64,000 nt of DNA, taken from positions 1,178,001-1,242,000 of the forward strand of contig NZ_LGKO01000002.1 in assembly GCF_001306145.1 (NCBI RefSeq). Direction: 5' to 3'. Within the stretch, counting starts at the first letter, position 1. Each line of letters opens with the position of its first letter. Both the position numbers and the translations under genes were made by a program. The stretch is from Thermanaerothrix daxensis. GTDB taxonomy: Bacteria > Chloroflexota > Anaerolineae > Anaerolineales > Anaerolineaceae. The notes under the pieces were generated by a model. It made no database searches, was not told the DNA's origin, and saw nothing but the letters and a program-made list of their open reading frames with translations. Positions 38,260 through 47,845 of this stretch are shown here, one piece after another.

Positions 38260-39507
38260 GTGAGTCAATGGGGTTATGTAGATGACAATGGTCGGCTGGT
38301 CCTTCCAGATCACCTGGCCCAAAGGTATGGCTTAAAACCAGGCGCAAGATTTGTGCTTTCGGAGGATCAAAATGCTCTCCGGCTCAACCGTTCTCCGTTC
38401 CAGTTGAGTCGGATATATCTGGAGGTGACAAATCAGTGCAATCTTTCCTGCGCTATGTGCATCCGGCGAACCTGGCATGAACCGGTAGGCTTCATGAGCG
38501 AAGAGGTTTTTCGCCGTCTGGAAGTGGATTTGCAAGATCTAGAGCCCCGGCCCTCGGTGTGCATCAGTGGGCTGGGAGAACCGCTATTCCATCCCAATAT
38601 CGTAGATTGGGTTTGGCGACTGAAGCAGATGGGAGTGAGTGTTGAGATCATTACCAATGGAACCTTGCTTACACGTGAGCGTTCTAAAACGTTAATCGAA
38701 GCAGGTCTGGATCAGTTGTGGCTATCCTTGGATGCGGTGGATCCCGAGCAGTATCGGGCGATCCGACAAGGGGCCATCTTAGAGCAGGTCATTGAGAATC
38801 TCCAAACCTTCAAGGCACTGCGCCCCCCTAGTCATAAACCCAAACCACAGATTGGAATCGTGTTCGTAGCCATGCGGAGTAATTTGCATGAACTTTCCCG
38901 AGTGGTTGAGTTGGGGCGAAAACTGGGGGCTGTGCAATTTATTGTGAGCAATGTTTATCCATATTCAGAAGAGATGGATAAGGAGCGGCTTTACGTTCAT
39001 TCTCCAAAGAGCATTACCTATTTCAAATCACCCTGGTTACCCACTCTGCGTTTTCCCAAAATGGATTTGGAGATCTCTGAGGAGACACATAGAGCCTTGC
39101 ACCTGGCATTTAGTGGTCTTTGGAATCTTGAATTTGGTGGCATAAATTTGAGTCAGACCTGTGATCGCTGTCCATTTGTTGAACGGGGGAGCGTGGTGAT
39201 CGGGTGGGATGGGCAGGTGAGTCCATGCATTGTGCTTTTACGCTCTCATACCACATACTTGCACGGTAAACCCCGACAAGTGCGGGCTTATCAGGTAGGT
39301 TTCTTGGATAGGCAATCCCTTCAGGAGATATGGAGGGCTCAGGATTTTGTGGCGTTTCGGGAGCGAGTTCAGGCGTTTAATTTTTCGCCTTGCACTTTTT
39401 GTGGAGGTTGTGATCTTTCAGAGACTAACGAAGAGGATTGTTTACGTAATACGTTTCCGACCTGTGGGGGGTGTTACTGGGCGCAGGGTCTAATCCAATG
39501 CCCTTAG
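38260..39507 (+). CDS. Radical SAM protein with N-terminal AbrB-like domain and SPASM-type C-terminus
   Basis: The first about 45 residues, GYVDDNGRLVLPDHLAQRYG and LKPGARFVL, match a SpoVT/AbrB swapped-hairpin domain. A radical SAM barrel follows, with CNLSCAMC (CX3CX2C) and GLGEPLFHP in place of GGEP. The C-terminus has many cysteines: CDRCPF, then SPCIVLL, then CTFCGGC and CGGCYW, an auxiliary-cluster pattern. Proteins of this build are found as maturases of tungsten-enzyme cofactors; that is my best family guess, but no tungsten aldehyde oxidoreductase gene is in the window. I choose the GTG at 38260 (AAGGA about 10 nt upstream) over ATG 38248 and the frame opening at 38152. Confidence 0.82.
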   Translation: MSQWGYVDDNGRLVLPDHLAQRYGLKPGARFVLSEDQNALRLNRSPFQLSRIYLEVTNQCNLSCAMCIRRTWHEPVGFMSEEVFRRLEVDLQDLEPRPSVCISGLGEPLFHPNIVDWVWRLKQMGVSVEIITNGTLLTRERSKTLIEAGLDQLWLSLDAVDPEQYRAIRQGAILEQVIENLQTFKALRPPSHKPKPQIGIVFVAMRSNLHELSRVVELGRKLGAVQFIVSNVYPYSEEMDKERLYVHSPKSITYFKSPWLPTLRFPKMDLEISEETHRALHLAFSGLWNLEFGGINLSQTCDRCPFVERGSVVIGWDGQVSPCIVLLRSHTTYLHGKPRQVRAYQVGFLDRQSLQEIWRAQDFVAFRERVQAFNFSPCTFCGGCDLSETNEEDCLRNTFPTCGGCYWAQGLIQCP

Positions 39508-39566
39508 AACGATCTCCCTTTGGAGCGTGATCGCAAGAATTCGGGAGAATTCGTTTCTCCTCATGA

Positions 39567-39588
39567 TATACTTTGAGTGTAAATTTAC
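39567..39588 (+). promoter_or_regulatory. argF promoter -10 box with a palindromic operator candidate
   Basis: TATACT at 39567-39572 is followed at 39579-39588 by the perfect palindrome GTAAATTTAC, at the expected transcription start, 24 nt upstream of the argF ATG. It could bind a repressor such as ArgR, but it does not clearly match a known ARG box. Confidence 0.35.
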
Positions 39589-39611
39589 TTCCTGAGAGGA
39601 CTGGAGTGACT

Positions 39612-40535
39612 ATGAAGCGCGATTTCATTCACGTCTCAGATTATTCCCCTGTTGAATTACAAGCCATGTTGGATCTGGCCATTCAACTCAAGAAAGAGTG
39701 GCAAACTGGTGGTAATCCGCTTTTGCTAAAAGGCAAGGTATTGGGAATGATCTTTCAGAAACCAAGCCTGCGCACCCGGGTGAGTTTTGATATGGCGATG
39801 CGTCATTTAGGAGGGGATGCCCTCTATCTCTCACCCAACGAAATTGGCTTGGGCCAACGTGAGTCCATTGCCGATGTGGCGCGCGTGCTCTCTGGTTATG
39901 TAGATGCCATTATGGCGCGGGTATTTGCCCACGAACATGTTTTAGAACTGGCAAAGTGGGCTAGTGTGCCCGTCATTAATGGGCTGAGTGATTACAACCA
40001 TCCCTGTCAGGCCATGGCCGATGCGCTAACGATCCAGGAAGAATTTGGCAGCCTAAAGGGGCTGAATGTCACGTTTGTTGGCGATGGGAATAACGTAGCG
40101 GTTTCTTTAATGCATATTTGCACGAAATTAGGCGCGAATTTCACAATTGCCTGTCCAGAGGGTTATGACTTGCCTCCGCAAGCCGTTGAATTGGCCCGCT
40201 TTTTTGCTGCCACCAGTGGTAGCCGCTTACGTTTCTTGCGCGATCCCCATGAGGCTGTGCGTGATGCTCATGTGATCTATACAGATACCTGGACCAGCAT
40301 GGGCCAAGAGGCAGAGGCTAAGAAACGTGAGGCAGTTTTTCCACCCTACCAGGTGAATGCCGCATTGGTTTCTGAAGCACGTCCAGATGTGATTGTAATG
40401 CATTGCTTGCCTGCTCATCGCGGGCAGGAACTTACGGACGAGGTTGCGGATGGACCGCATTCACGCATCTTTCCGCAAGCCCATAATCGTTTGCATGCTC
40501 AAAAAGCCATTTTGGTCAAATTATTGGCGAGTTGA
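39612..40535 (+). CDS. argF: Ornithine carbamoyltransferase
   Basis: Forms citrulline from ornithine and carbamoyl phosphate. 307 residues with the carbamoyl-phosphate site [12 protein letters not shown] (in place of S-T-R-T), the [17 protein letters not shown] block, the ornithine loop and the terminal [16 protein letters not shown] that is diagnostic for OTCs. The start is the ATG at 39612 with GGAG upstream; a frame extension to 39573 overlaps the promoter region. It is followed 14 nt later by ornithine aminotransferase, so the pair sits at the ornithine branch point of arginine and proline metabolism. Confidence 0.95.
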   Translation: MKRDFIHVSDYSPVELQAMLDLAIQLKKEWQTGGNPLLLKGKVLGMIFQKPSLRTRVSFDMAMRHLGGDALYLSPNEIGLGQRESIADVARVLSGYVDAIMARVFAHEHVLELAKWASVPVINGLSDYNHPCQAMADALTIQEEFGSLKGLNVTFVGDGNNVAVSLMHICTKLGANFTIACPEGYDLPPQAVELARFFAATSGSRLRFLRDPHEAVRDAHVIYTDTWTSMGQEAEAKKREAVFPPYQVNAALVSEARPDVIVMHCLPAHRGQELTDEVADGPHSRIFPQAHNRLHAQKAILVKLLAS

Positions 40536-40549
40536 AAAAGGAAAAGAAT

Positions 40550-41761
40550 ATGATAACCAAGACGCATGAGCTGATCGAGTTAGAAGAGCTCTATGGTGCG
40601 CATAATTATCATCCCCTGGATGTCGTGCTTACCCGGGGAGAGGGGGTCTGGGTCTATGATGTTGAAGGAAAGCGCTATCTTGACTGTTTGAGCGCTTACT
40701 CGGCTCTCAATCAAGGGCATGTTCATCCGCGTATCCTGGAAGCCATGATTGAGCAGGCAAGAAAAATTACTTTGACCTCGCGCGCTTTCCGGAATGACCA
40801 ATTGCCTCTCTTCTACAAGGAAATAACAGACCTCACCGGGTACGAGATGGTGTTGCCCATGAATAGCGGGGCGGAAGCCGTGGAAACTGCCCTTAAAGTG
40901 GCCCGTAAATGGGCCTATCAGGTTAAAGGGGTGCCCCGTTATGATGCCGAAATCATTGTGGCAGAGGGGAATTTTCATGGGCGAACAATTACCGTGATCT
41001 CTTTTTCAACCGAACCTTTGTATAAACACGATTTCGGCCCTTTTACCCCTGGCTTCGTGACCGTCCCCTATGGAGATACTGCGGCAATTGAACGGGCGAT
41101 AACCCCAAACACGGCTGCTGTATTGCTGGAACCCATTCAAGGAGAGGGCGGGGTTAGGATACCACCCGAGGGTTACTTGAAACAAGTCAGTGAAATCTGC
41201 CGTCGCCATAATGTGCTCTTTATTGCTGATGAGATTCAAACCGGATTGGGACGGACGGGTAAGTTGTTTGCTTGTGATCACGAGGGGGTACGCCCAGATA
41301 TCATGATTATCGGAAAAGCCCTTTCGGGTGGCTTCTATCCCGTCTCAGCCGTTCTTGCGAATCGTGAGATCTTAGGGTTGATTCAGCCGGGTGAGCATGG
41401 CTCGACTTTTGGTGGCAACCCTCTAGCAGCGGCGATAGCCCGGGCGGCTTTGCGTGTGATCACTGAAGAAGGGTTAATTGAAAATGCCGCTCAGATGGGA
41501 GAGTACTTCCTGGAGCGTTTGGCTGAGATTCCACCTCGCTATATTCAAGAGGTGCGTGGAAAAGGCCTGTTGATCGGGGTGGAGATGAAACACGAACTGG
41601 GAAACGTGCGCCGGTATTGTGAGGCGTTGCGCCAGCGAGGCATTTTAGTCAAAGAAACGCATGAACACGTGATTCGCTTTGCACCCCCTTTGATTATCAC
41701 ACGGGAGATTATTGACTGGGCAATGCCGCACATCCAGGATGTGCTCACTGCTGATGTTTAG
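40550..41761 (+). CDS. rocD: Ornithine--oxo-acid aminotransferase
   Basis: PLP enzyme converting ornithine and 2-oxoglutarate to glutamate semialdehyde and glutamate. 403 residues. [22 protein letters not shown] and [17 protein letters not shown] are typical of OAT; the PLP phosphate site is [10 protein letters not shown], the ring-binding Asp is in [14 protein letters not shown] and the Schiff-base Lys is in [14 protein letters not shown]. The start at 40550 has AGGAA upstream. Probably cotranscribed with argF; the two enzymes share ornithine. Confidence 0.94.
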   Translation: MITKTHELIELEELYGAHNYHPLDVVLTRGEGVWVYDVEGKRYLDCLSAYSALNQGHVHPRILEAMIEQARKITLTSRAFRNDQLPLFYKEITDLTGYEMVLPMNSGAEAVETALKVARKWAYQVKGVPRYDAEIIVAEGNFHGRTITVISFSTEPLYKHDFGPFTPGFVTVPYGDTAAIERAITPNTAAVLLEPIQGEGGVRIPPEGYLKQVSEICRRHNVLFIADEIQTGLGRTGKLFACDHEGVRPDIMIIGKALSGGFYPVSAVLANREILGLIQPGEHGSTFGGNPLAAAIARAALRVITEEGLIENAAQMGEYFLERLAEIPPRYIQEVRGKGLLIGVEMKHELGNVRRYCEALRQRGILVKETHEHVIRFAPPLIITREIIDWAMPHIQDVLTADV

Positions 41762-41783
41762 AGGTGAGACTTGGATGGTTGTT

Positions 41784-41822
41784 TCGCTCCTAGGGGAGGG
41801 ATACCCCTTAGGGGCGATTTTT
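41784..41822 (+). terminator. Rho-independent terminator after rocD
   Basis: Stem TCGCTCCTAGGGG / CCCCTTAGGGGCGA (13 pairs, one bulge, one G-T) is followed by TTTTT. Confidence 0.85.
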
Positions 41823-41873
41823 ATGTAGACCAATAATAATATGTAGACCAATAGTTTAAGGACCAGAGGCTCT

Positions 41874-42800
41874 GTGACAAGGCGTTTTTCTTCTGCTATT
41901 CCTTATCTTGTCCTTTTGTTAGGCATTCTTGCTATCTCGACGGCTTCCATTTTCATTCGCTTTGCTCAGCGTGAAGTGCCTTCGCTGGTTATAGCGGCTT
42001 ACCGCTTGGGGATTGCGACCCTTGTTTTGTTACCGGTGGGCTGGCGGCAGCAGGAACTTGCTCTGCTTTCTGGTCGAGATCGAATGTGGCTTATGGCTGG
42101 GGGGTTTTCCCTGGCCTGTCATTTTGCTGCCTGGATCACTTCGCTTGAATACACCTCGGTGGCCAGTTCCGTGATCCTGGTCACAACCACCCCCTTGTGG
42201 GTGGCACTTCTTTCCCCCTTGATTTTACGCGAGAGGACTCACCGAGAAGTCTGGTTAGGATTGGTGTTGGCTATGGTTGGTGGGATCTGGATCGGACTTC
42301 ACCAGAGTTGCAAAGTGGAGGGCGTGAGACTTATATGCGAGTGGGCGGGTTCAGGTGAGAAGAGTACCACGTGGTTAGGGAATTTACTGGCTCTCTCTGG
42401 GGCGCTTTTTGCCTCCGGTTATATGATTGTAGGACGGCGGGTTCGCCAAAAGTTATCGTTGCTCCCCTATATCACCGTTGTATACGGCATGGCGGCAATC
42501 GTACTTTTGGGGGTGGCACTCGCAACTCATCAGTCGTTATGGCCGTATTCGCCCCGTGCCTTGTTGTATCTGGGCGCTTTGGCGGTTATTCCTCAAATTT
42601 TAGGACACTCGGCGTTTAATTGGGCTCTTCGTTTCTTACCGGCTTCTTTTGTCACCTTAGGACTTTTGGGTGAACCGGTAGGCACAATGATCTTGGCTAC
42701 CTTGTTTCTTATGGAGCCGCCTTCCTGGGGTGAAATTATGGGAGGCGGGGTGATTTTGCTGGGCATTTACCTCGCCTCCCGGGCGAATCCTTCTGATTAG
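41874..42800 (+). CDS. EamA/DMT-family transporter
   Basis: 308-residue inner-membrane protein with ten hydrophobic helices arranged as two EamA repeats; FIRFAQREVPSLVIAAYR and the second-half GEPVGTMILATLFL are typical. These transporters export metabolites such as amino acids; the cargo is unknown. The start is a GTG with AGAGG closely upstream. The stop overlaps the malQ stop by 4 nt on the other strand. Confidence 0.9.
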   Translation: MTRRFSSAIPYLVLLLGILAISTASIFIRFAQREVPSLVIAAYRLGIATLVLLPVGWRQQELALLSGRDRMWLMAGGFSLACHFAAWITSLEYTSVASSVILVTTTPLWVALLSPLILRERTHREVWLGLVLAMVGGIWIGLHQSCKVEGVRLICEWAGSGEKSTTWLGNLLALSGALFASGYMIVGRRVRQKLSLLPYITVVYGMAAIVLLGVALATHQSLWPYSPRALLYLGALAVIPQILGHSAFNWALRFLPASFVTLGLLGEPVGTMILATLFLMEPPSWGEIMGGGVILLGIYLASRANPSD

Positions 42801-44314
42801 GCTTCTTTGGGGGTAGTGGAGATAGCCGGAATGCGGCGGAACAGATAGTTAATCTCGGCTAGGCGTTCAGCCAGGGCAGGGGTCAAATCACTGGCTCTCA
42901 TACGCCAAGTCCAATTCCCATAAGGTCGGCCGGGATAGTTCATGCGCGCCTCATTGCCCAGCCCGAGTACATCTTGCATGGGTGCCAGGGCCATTATGGC
43001 CACCGAACCCCAAATGGCTCGAATCATATACCAAGCGATGTCTTGCTCAGTGCATGCCAAGTACCGGCGAGCAAAGTCCCGGGACTTTTCGTCCACGCGC
43101 TCATACCACCCGCGTGCAGTGTCATTATCATGGGTGCCGGTATAAGCCACGCAGTTCCTTTCATAATTGTGTGGCAGGAAGGGGTCCTCTGGGCCACCCT
43201 CGAACCCGAATTGCAGGATCTTCATTCCGGGGAAGCCAAAGTGCTCCCGCATGGCTACCACATCTGGTGTGATCACCCCTAGATCTTCGGCGATAAACGG
43301 CAGCTCTCCCAGGGCATTTTGAACCGCCTCGAAGAAGGAGATGCCGGGTCCGGGAACCCACTTTCCTTTTTCTGCGGTTGGATTGCCCGCAGGTACTTCC
43401 CAGTAGGCGGCAAACCCGCGAAAATGATCGAGCCGGATGATATCTACTATTTTTAAGGCCGCGCGAATGCGTTCAATCCACCAGGCATAGTTCTGACTGG
43501 CGTGGTAATCCCAGCGGTAAAGCGGGTTGCCCCATAACTGCCCTGTGGGTGAGAAGTAGTCGGGGGGCACACCGGCTACCACCGTTGGATTGCCTGATGA
43601 GTCAAGGTAAAAAAGATCTGGGTTAGCCCAAACATCACTACTGTCATACGCGACAAATATGGGAATGTCGCCCACAATGCGAATTCCCTTGCTGTGAGCG
43701 TAGGTGCGTAACCCTTCCCATTGGCGGAAGAACAGGAATTGGGAAAATTGATGCCGTTCGAGGCGTTCGTGTTCCTGCTGTTTGAATTTTTCCAGTGCCT
43801 GAGGTTGACGCTGGCGCAGTGATGATTCCCACTGATTCCAGGGGGCTCCTCCATGGGCTTCCTTGAGCGCCATGAAGAGCGAAAAATCCTCCAACCAGAA
43901 GGCCTGGGCTTGTTTGAAGGCTTCAAAGTCCTCGACCCATGGACCTGGATTGTGCTTGAAGTAATGAAACGCACGCTCAAGCAGGTAGAGCTTCCATGGA
44001 ATAACCTCCCCATAGGGCACAGAACCTTCTGGGAAAGCGGGACGTTTATCCAGGTCTTCCTTTTGGAGCAATCCTTCTTCGTAGAGCAAGAGAGGGCTGA
44101 CGAGATAGGGGTTTCCGGCAAATGCAGAAAAGCACTGGTATGGGGAATCCCCATAACCAGTTGGGCCCAGGGGAAGCACTTGCCAGAGAGTACATTGTGC
44201 CTCGGTTAGGAAGTCAATCCATTGATAAGCCTCAGGCCCGAGATCACCGATGCCATCTGGACCGGGCAGGCTGGTGGGGTGCAAAATAATGCCAGATGTG
44301 CGTGGAAATTTCAT
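42797..44314 (-). CDS. malQ: 4-alpha-glucanotransferase (amylomaltase)
   Basis: GH77 enzyme that transfers alpha-1,4-glucan segments. 505 residues, with SGIILHPTSLPGPDGIGDLG at the N-terminus and GTGYGDSPYQCFSAFAGNPYL-like substrate region (here PTGYGDSPYQ). The catalytic nucleophile region is IIRLDHFRGFAAYWEVPAG, the general acid is in FIAEDLGVITPDV and the third carboxylate lies in YTGTHDNDTARGW. Downstream of glycogen synthase with a 27-nt gap, so the two belong to one glycogen/maltodextrin unit. GGAGG precedes the ATG. Confidence 0.96.
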   Translation of the reverse strand: MKFPRTSGIILHPTSLPGPDGIGDLGPEAYQWIDFLTEAQCTLWQVLPLGPTGYGDSPYQCFSAFAGNPYLVSPLLLYEEGLLQKEDLDKRPAFPEGSVPYGEVIPWKLYLLERAFHYFKHNPGPWVEDFEAFKQAQAFWLEDFSLFMALKEAHGGAPWNQWESSLRQRQPQALEKFKQQEHERLERHQFSQFLFFRQWEGLRTYAHSKGIRIVGDIPIFVAYDSSDVWANPDLFYLDSSGNPTVVAGVPPDYFSPTGQLWGNPLYRWDYHASQNYAWWIERIRAALKIVDIIRLDHFRGFAAYWEVPAGNPTAEKGKWVPGPGISFFEAVQNALGELPFIAEDLGVITPDVVAMREHFGFPGMKILQFGFEGGPEDPFLPHNYERNCVAYTGTHDNDTARGWYERVDEKSRDFARRYLACTEQDIAWYMIRAIWGSVAIMALAPMQDVLGLGNEARMNYPGRPYGNWTWRMRASDLTPALAERLAEINYLFRRIPAISTTPKEA

Positions 44315-44341
44315 GCAATGTCCTCCGTCGAATAGGTTTTA

Positions 44342-45808
44342 TTATGCGTGAAGCAGTTTTTGATAAAGTTCAAGGTAAATCTGGGCCGATCGCTTCCACG
44401 AGAAATCCTTCTGCATGGCTCGCTTTTGGATCTCTTGCCAAAGGGTGAAATTGCGAAAACAATTCAAGGCTTCATGGAGTTTTTGCGCGAAAGCATCGGA
44501 GGTGGGTTCGTTAAAAAGAAAGCCAGTGGAGTGCTGGAAGGTAGGGTCATCTTCGATTGTATCCTTCAATCCTCCCGTGGCGCGGGCCACAGGAATGCAC
44601 CCGTAGCGCATCGCAATCATTTGGGCAAGCCCGCAAGGTTCATATCGTGAGGGCATTAATAAGATATCTCCACCGGCGTAAAGGCGTCGAGCCAGCGTCA
44701 CATCAAGCCGCTGAATGAAACGAACCCGATCAGGGTGTGCCTGTGCAAACTCCTGACACTTGCTTTCCAGGACTGGGTCGCCGCGACCGAGGATGATCAG
44801 GCTCCAGGGTTGTTCAAGCATCTTTGATAAGCCGTCCAGGGCAATATCTATGCCTTTTTGACGATCCAGACGACTGATAATGATCAAAAGTGGAACCTGT
44901 AAATCGGTTTCCATTTGCATTTCGTGTAGCAATTCTTGTTTGTTGATCTGGCGCTGAGGCAAGGTTTGCCAATTGTATGGACTTGCTAACGTGGGATCGT
45001 GAGCAGGATCCCATTCGTGCTCATCCAGGCCGTTCAAAATACCGCTGAGATGTTCCCTGCGCCCTTGCAGGAATGTTTCCAGTCCACAACCAAATTCGGG
45101 GGTCAGAATTTCCTCCGCATAGGTTGGGGAAACCGCATTGATGTGGTCAGCAGCCCATAGCCCCATGGGTAGGGGCAGGGTCTGAGCCCATTCGGGTAGG
45201 GCCGTCAGGTGAGCAGGAGGGATTTGATAACGTTCTATGGCATTGCGGGCTTCTTGCCCCATAAAAGGCAGGTTATGGATTGTGAGCAGTGTACGGACGC
45301 ATTGGAGGGCTGGACGTTCGATTTGGCGCATACGTAGCATATACACAGCCAGCGCGGTGTGCCAGTCGTTGGCATGAAGGATCATTCTTCCCCAGGTAGT
45401 CGCCAATTGCTCGGTCAGGGCAAGGGCAGCCAGGGAGAAGAAGACAAATTTATCCCCATCTGCCTCAGTGCCGGAGTAAGCGGGTGAGTCGGGGGAAATG
45501 GGAGGACCACTAATCAGGTAAATTGGAAGACCCTGATGCTCGGCCTGATAGATCGAAGCCGGAAGAGCCTCACCCGTGTCTGTTTGAATTTTTATCTCGG
45601 TGACCAGTTGGTATGAGTCCAATCGCTCTGCGATACCTGCATGCATGGGGAGTACCAGGCGGGCATCGCATGGGGGTGAATCAAGGCGGCGTAAGGCACG
45701 GGGTAAAGAGCCGGCCACATCAGCCAGACCGCCCACCTTGATTAGGGGAGAGGCTTCTGCAGCCAGAAAAAGCACATGGAGTGGGGGTGAGGAAGGCGCG
45801 GCTTCCAT
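44342..45808 (-). CDS. glgA: Glycogen synthase (GT5)
   Basis: Adds glucose from ADP- (or UDP-) glucose to glycogen. 488 residues; the N-terminal KVGGLADVAGSLPRAL is the nucleotide-sugar motif. The LHANDWHTAL block, ISRLDRQKGIDI and the C-terminal PSRYEPCGLAQMIAMRYGCIPV are all standard GlgA. AAAGGAGG precedes the ATG. Part of a minus-strand operon with the amidohydrolase fusion upstream and malQ downstream. Confidence 0.95.
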   Translation of the reverse strand: MEAAPSSPPLHVLFLAAEASPLIKVGGLADVAGSLPRALRRLDSPPCDARLVLPMHAGIAERLDSYQLVTEIKIQTDTGEALPASIYQAEHQGLPIYLISGPPISPDSPAYSGTEADGDKFVFFSLAALALTEQLATTWGRMILHANDWHTALAVYMLRMRQIERPALQCVRTLLTIHNLPFMGQEARNAIERYQIPPAHLTALPEWAQTLPLPMGLWAADHINAVSPTYAEEILTPEFGCGLETFLQGRREHLSGILNGLDEHEWDPAHDPTLASPYNWQTLPQRQINKQELLHEMQMETDLQVPLLIIISRLDRQKGIDIALDGLSKMLEQPWSLIILGRGDPVLESKCQEFAQAHPDRVRFIQRLDVTLARRLYAGGDILLMPSRYEPCGLAQMIAMRYGCIPVARATGGLKDTIEDDPTFQHSTGFLFNEPTSDAFAQKLHEALNCFRNFTLWQEIQKRAMQKDFSWKRSAQIYLELYQKLLHA

Positions 45809-45819
45809 AGTTGCCTCCT

Positions 45820-47820
45820 TTACGATTGATGCGAGGGGTTGCTCTCCAAAATCATTTCAATGTAATCTTGAGAGATGGTATTTTCGGGGGAGGCCCCCAA
45901 TAATTGGATTAAATCCACCATGCGCTGGGATTTCTGCTCCGCGTCCTTGCGGCTCCAGGTGCGGCTTTTTACTTCCAGAAAGTTGCCCAGGGGTGGATGA
46001 GTTACACTATCTACATTGATAAAGAACTCTGTTCCTTGAAAGCGCACCAGGTAACGATATCGTTCTTTTTCAATCTCGATAATTTGCTGGGGTTTGAAGT
46101 ATTCTCGGTAAAAGCGAAGGCTATGGGTAGCCGTAGCCAGATAGCGGCTACGGGAGAGTAAAACCTGTTTGGGAAATTGTCCCTCACGGCTGGGGCCAAT
46201 CAGAGTTAGGCGCGTACGTACGCGAGAAACCCGTCCATCCTCTTCGACAAAGTGATCCTCTCGGAAACGCAAACGGCTGTTTTCAGGAGGATCAAATAGG
46301 AAGTAAGTATCATATTCCTGATAATGACGACGACGAAGAATTTCAATTGCTGGATGGCTCTCAATGGTCTGGCGAATCGCTGTTGGATCTTCAACCATAA
46401 CCTTGGCTTGGACTTCAAAGGATTCTTCTTCTGCAGTCTCCTCACCCAACGCGAGCAGTTTAGAGAGCAGAGATTGTTCGCGCTGGATTAAGAAAACATC
46501 AATGCGCCGGGCATAGTCGAGGCTGGCACGAATGAGATCGGCTTCATTGAGGCGCAGAAGCTCGCGGTCGCGCATTAGCCAGCGTCCGTTAACCATGACA
46601 TCGGTTACATCCGTTGATTTGGCTGCATAGATAAGTTGGGCATAGATGCTTTGGGAGTCGCGGCGGAAGCGAGGTGAATTATGCAGCGCACGTAGGTCCA
46701 CCAGAATTAGGTCGGCGCGTTTACCGGGCTCAAGTGAGCCGACAAGGTGGCCGAGATGAAGGGCTTTGGCGCCAAGGCGGGTCGCCATGGCAAGAGTCTG
46801 GCGCGCAGGTAGAGCAGTTGGATCACCACTGGCCCCTTTGGCCAGGAAGGAAGCCAGACGCATTTCCTCAAACATGTCCAAATCGTTATTCGATGCAGGA
46901 CCATCCGTGCCAATACCAACATTGACCCCTAATTCCAGCATGCGTTTTACCGGCGCAATGCCAGAGGCCAACTTCAAATTGGAGGAGGGGTTGTGAGCAA
47001 CCCCTGTATTGTGGTGAACCAGGGTGCGAATTTCACCCTCATCAATATGGACGCAGTGAGCGGCGATAACTTTTGCCTGGAGCACATTTTGCTTCTTGAT
47101 GTAGGGTACCACTGGCATTCCTTGTTCAAGGCGCATGGTCTCCACTTCTTGTTGCGTTTCAGAGACGTGGATGTGGAGGGGAACGTCAAATTCCATGGCC
47201 AATTCAGCGGCGGCTTGCAGCATTTCTGCTGTGCAGGTGTAGGGGGCGTGCGGACCAACAGCGGGGGTGATCAAAGGATGGCCTTTCCAGCGCTGGATGA
47301 ACTCACGAGTGTACGCGAGGGCCTCTTCAAACGACTGGGCATCGGGGGTAGGAAATTTAAGCACCGTTTCTGCACAAACTGCACGCATCCCGATTTCAGC
47401 GGTGGTTCGTGCGACCTCGTCTTCGAAGTAATACATGTCGGCAAAAGTAGTTACGCCGCTTCGGATCATTTCCGCACAGGCGATTTGTGTGCCGAGGTGA
47501 ACAAAGTCGGGGGAGACAAATTCTCGCTCTACTGGCATCATATAACCCAGGAGCCAGACATCCAGCCGCAGGTCATCTGCCAGGCCGCGGAGCAGAGTCA
47601 TGGGGACATGGGTGTGGGCGTTGATTAACCCAGGCATAAGTACTTTGCCCTGACAATCTATGACCTGGAGAGAAGTGTATTGAGTTAAAATCTCGTTCTC
47701 GGGCCCCACGGCCAGAATGGTGTCTCCCCGAATAGCAAGCGCACCGGGTTCATACGCGTGAAACATATCATCCATGGTAAGTACGATGGCGTTTCTTAAA
47801 ATCAAGTCAGCAGTTTGCAT
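45820..47820 (-). CDS. SAH/MTA deaminase-like amidohydrolase fused to a CYTH-like domain
   Basis: 666 residues in two parts. Residues 1 to about 440 form a complete ATZ/TRZ-type amidohydrolase close to MtaD (5'-methylthioadenosine/S-adenosylhomocysteine deaminase): NAHTHVPMTLLRGLADDL, the His ligand in LHIHVSETQ, AAHCVHIDE and GIGTDGPASNNDLD with the metal Asp. Residues about 465-660 look like a CYTH domain (class IV adenylate cyclase/thiamine-triphosphatase fold): FEVQAKV for the E-x-E-x-K strand (second Glu is Gln), EYDTYFLFDP, SRLRFRED, RTRLTLIGPSREG and GNFLEVKSRT. A short helical linker joins them. No frameshift or stop separates the two, so the fusion is real in this sequence. AGGAG lies 11 nt before the ATG. 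Confidence 0.82.
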   Translation of the reverse strand: MQTADLILRNAIVLTMDDMFHAYEPGALAIRGDTILAVGPENEILTQYTSLQVIDCQGKVLMPGLINAHTHVPMTLLRGLADDLRLDVWLLGYMMPVEREFVSPDFVHLGTQIACAEMIRSGVTTFADMYYFEDEVARTTAEIGMRAVCAETVLKFPTPDAQSFEEALAYTREFIQRWKGHPLITPAVGPHAPYTCTAEMLQAAAELAMEFDVPLHIHVSETQQEVETMRLEQGMPVVPYIKKQNVLQAKVIAAHCVHIDEGEIRTLVHHNTGVAHNPSSNLKLASGIAPVKRMLELGVNVGIGTDGPASNNDLDMFEEMRLASFLAKGASGDPTALPARQTLAMATRLGAKALHLGHLVGSLEPGKRADLILVDLRALHNSPRFRRDSQSIYAQLIYAAKSTDVTDVMVNGRWLMRDRELLRLNEADLIRASLDYARRIDVFLIQREQSLLSKLLALGEETAEEESFEVQAKVMVEDPTAIRQTIESHPAIEILRRRHYQEYDTYFLFDPPENSRLRFREDHFVEEDGRVSRVRTRLTLIGPSREGQFPKQVLLSRSRYLATATHSLRFYREYFKPQQIIEIEKERYRYLVRFQGTEFFINVDSVTHPPLGNFLEVKSRTWSRKDAEQKSQRMVDLIQLLGASPENTISQDYIEMILESNPSHQS

Positions 47821-47845
47821 AAGCGCTAAAACTCCTAAGGCAGAT

